Assembly: GCA_947034885.2 (NCBI GenBank)
Contig: OX344750.2
Location: forward strand, 31,358,821-31,422,820
Direction of reading: 5' to 3'
DNA: 64,000 bases
Source: Thuidium tamariscinum
Taxonomy: Eukaryota; Streptophyta; Bryopsida; Hypnales; Thuidiaceae
In this document: piece after piece, positions 63,361 to 64,000 of the stretch
Numbering within the stretch: the first letter of the stretch is position 1
Layout of the letters: each line of letters opens with the position of its first letter
The notes under the pieces: generated by a model
Seen by the model: the letters and a program-made list of their open reading frames with translations, nothing else
Databases searched by the model: none
What the model was told of the DNA's origin: nothing
Position numbers and translations under genes: made by a program

Positions 63361-63634
63361 AAAATCAACCAGCAATGCTAGTATATAAGCATAAAAAAGC
63401 TATCATCTGAGCCTTGAACATATATATATATATATATATATATAAGTGAATATCCTACAACCATTAAAGGTGCTTATAACATAAATATCTATAATTTAGG
63501 TTTCTATAATATAGTTGCACTATAATTATAGAAAGTTTTTATAATATAGACACCTATATTATAAATGTATAGTCTTCTAAGCTAATGGACTCACACTCTT
63601 ATATTCATATAACATCAAACCTCAAAAATCAACC
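63360..63634 (+). mobile_element. MITE, 250-bp CTATAG family, copy 3, with 11-bp target duplication
   Basis: AAAAATCAACC at 63360-63370 and again at 63624-63634 flanks 253 bases that match copy 1 in order and copy 2 inverted. The disrupted host sequence is the tail of the dispersed repeat; uninterrupted versions exist at 47865-47940 and 56640-56740, so the insertion is directly visible. An (AT)n run lies at 63420-63445. A 9-11 bp duplication would suit Mutator-like mobilisation. Confidence 0.8.
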
Positions 63635-64000
63635 ATCACCAAGAAACATTGATCAATCATAATAAATAAAATATATAAAACCAATTTTTTGGACATGACT
63701 AATTAAAAAAATACCTTGGTAGCTTCATATTGAGCACACTTACACATCACTTTCCTTCTATCAAAGGTATGAAGTCTTTGTAGAACTCAATATTGGCCTT
63801 AGGGATTGAAAATGGGGCTAAAGATAAACCTTCTTTTAATGTTTGTCAACCTAACAAACTAAATAGGTTGTAATTCTTCTCTCTATTTCTTTTCTTCTAT
63901 TAGATTAATTGTACTTTATTCAAGAATGTTACATGCAAAAAGGAAAGAGTTCCAACCATTCTAGGGGGGGAATATATGAAGAGTTTGTTCATCTAAGGTT
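63635..64000. other. Tail of the dispersed repeat, then unresolved DNA to the window edge
   Basis: The first 120 bases continue the copy D tail (ACATTGATCAATCAT, ATATTGAGCACAC). No gene is recognised before the window ends. Confidence 0.45.

Overview
The window looks like nuclear DNA of a seed-free land plant, most likely a bryophyte (moss or liverwort). A fern ally or streptophyte alga cannot be excluded. Three intact or nearly intact genes are split by short GT-AG introns (about 80-580 bp). One is a fused betaine-lipid synthase (BTA1), an enzyme that seed plants lack but algae, bryophytes and ferns keep. The other two have recognisable plant orthologues: an At1g50140/At3g19740-like AAA ATPase and an RPAP2/RTR1 (RIMA-type) protein. 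All gene models are my own conceptual splicing; reading phase was checked at every junction.

Layout. 1-3.9 kb: 3' two-thirds of the AAA ATPase gene (plus strand), cut by the left edge. 4-19.3 kb: AT-rich, CpG-poor repeat territory with small DNA transposons, foldbacks and two short decayed coding fragments. 19.4-25.3 kb: BTA1, 16 exons, plus strand, 679 aa, with an unusual intron 1 built of tandem copies of the exon-1 3' end. 25.3-29.5 kb: repeats, including a palindromic element around long A/T runs. 30.2-34.7 kb: RPAP2-like gene, 8 exons, plus strand, 917 aa. 34.7-50.9 kb: AT-rich repeats holding an unprocessed CCT4 (TCP-1 delta) pseudogene interrupted by a piggyBac-like MITE, then satellite-like arrays of about 175-180 bp units. 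50.9-54.6 kb: an island of normal base composition with TATA boxes and small ORFs, in which I recognise no gene. 54.6-64 kb: more copies of a minisatellite-carrying dispersed repeat and its nested insertions.

The three genes are functionally unrelated: an AAA remodeller, membrane betaine-lipid synthesis and RNA polymerase II CTD regulation. Nothing suggests a cluster. Most repeats are short nonautonomous DNA elements with inverted ends, several with clear target-site duplications (TTAA, TAA, TA, 8 bp, about 11 bp). Two are short 5'-truncated LINE or SINE tails. No LTR retroelement or virus-like element was recognised.

The points most worth a second look are the tandem exon-end duplication in BTA1 intron 1, which preserves a potential alternative first exon; three PHR1-type (P1BS) motifs upstream of BTA1; the dispersed repeat carrying an internal minisatellite; and the paralogous empty site that dates one MITE insertion. 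I found no convincing new multi-gene system.
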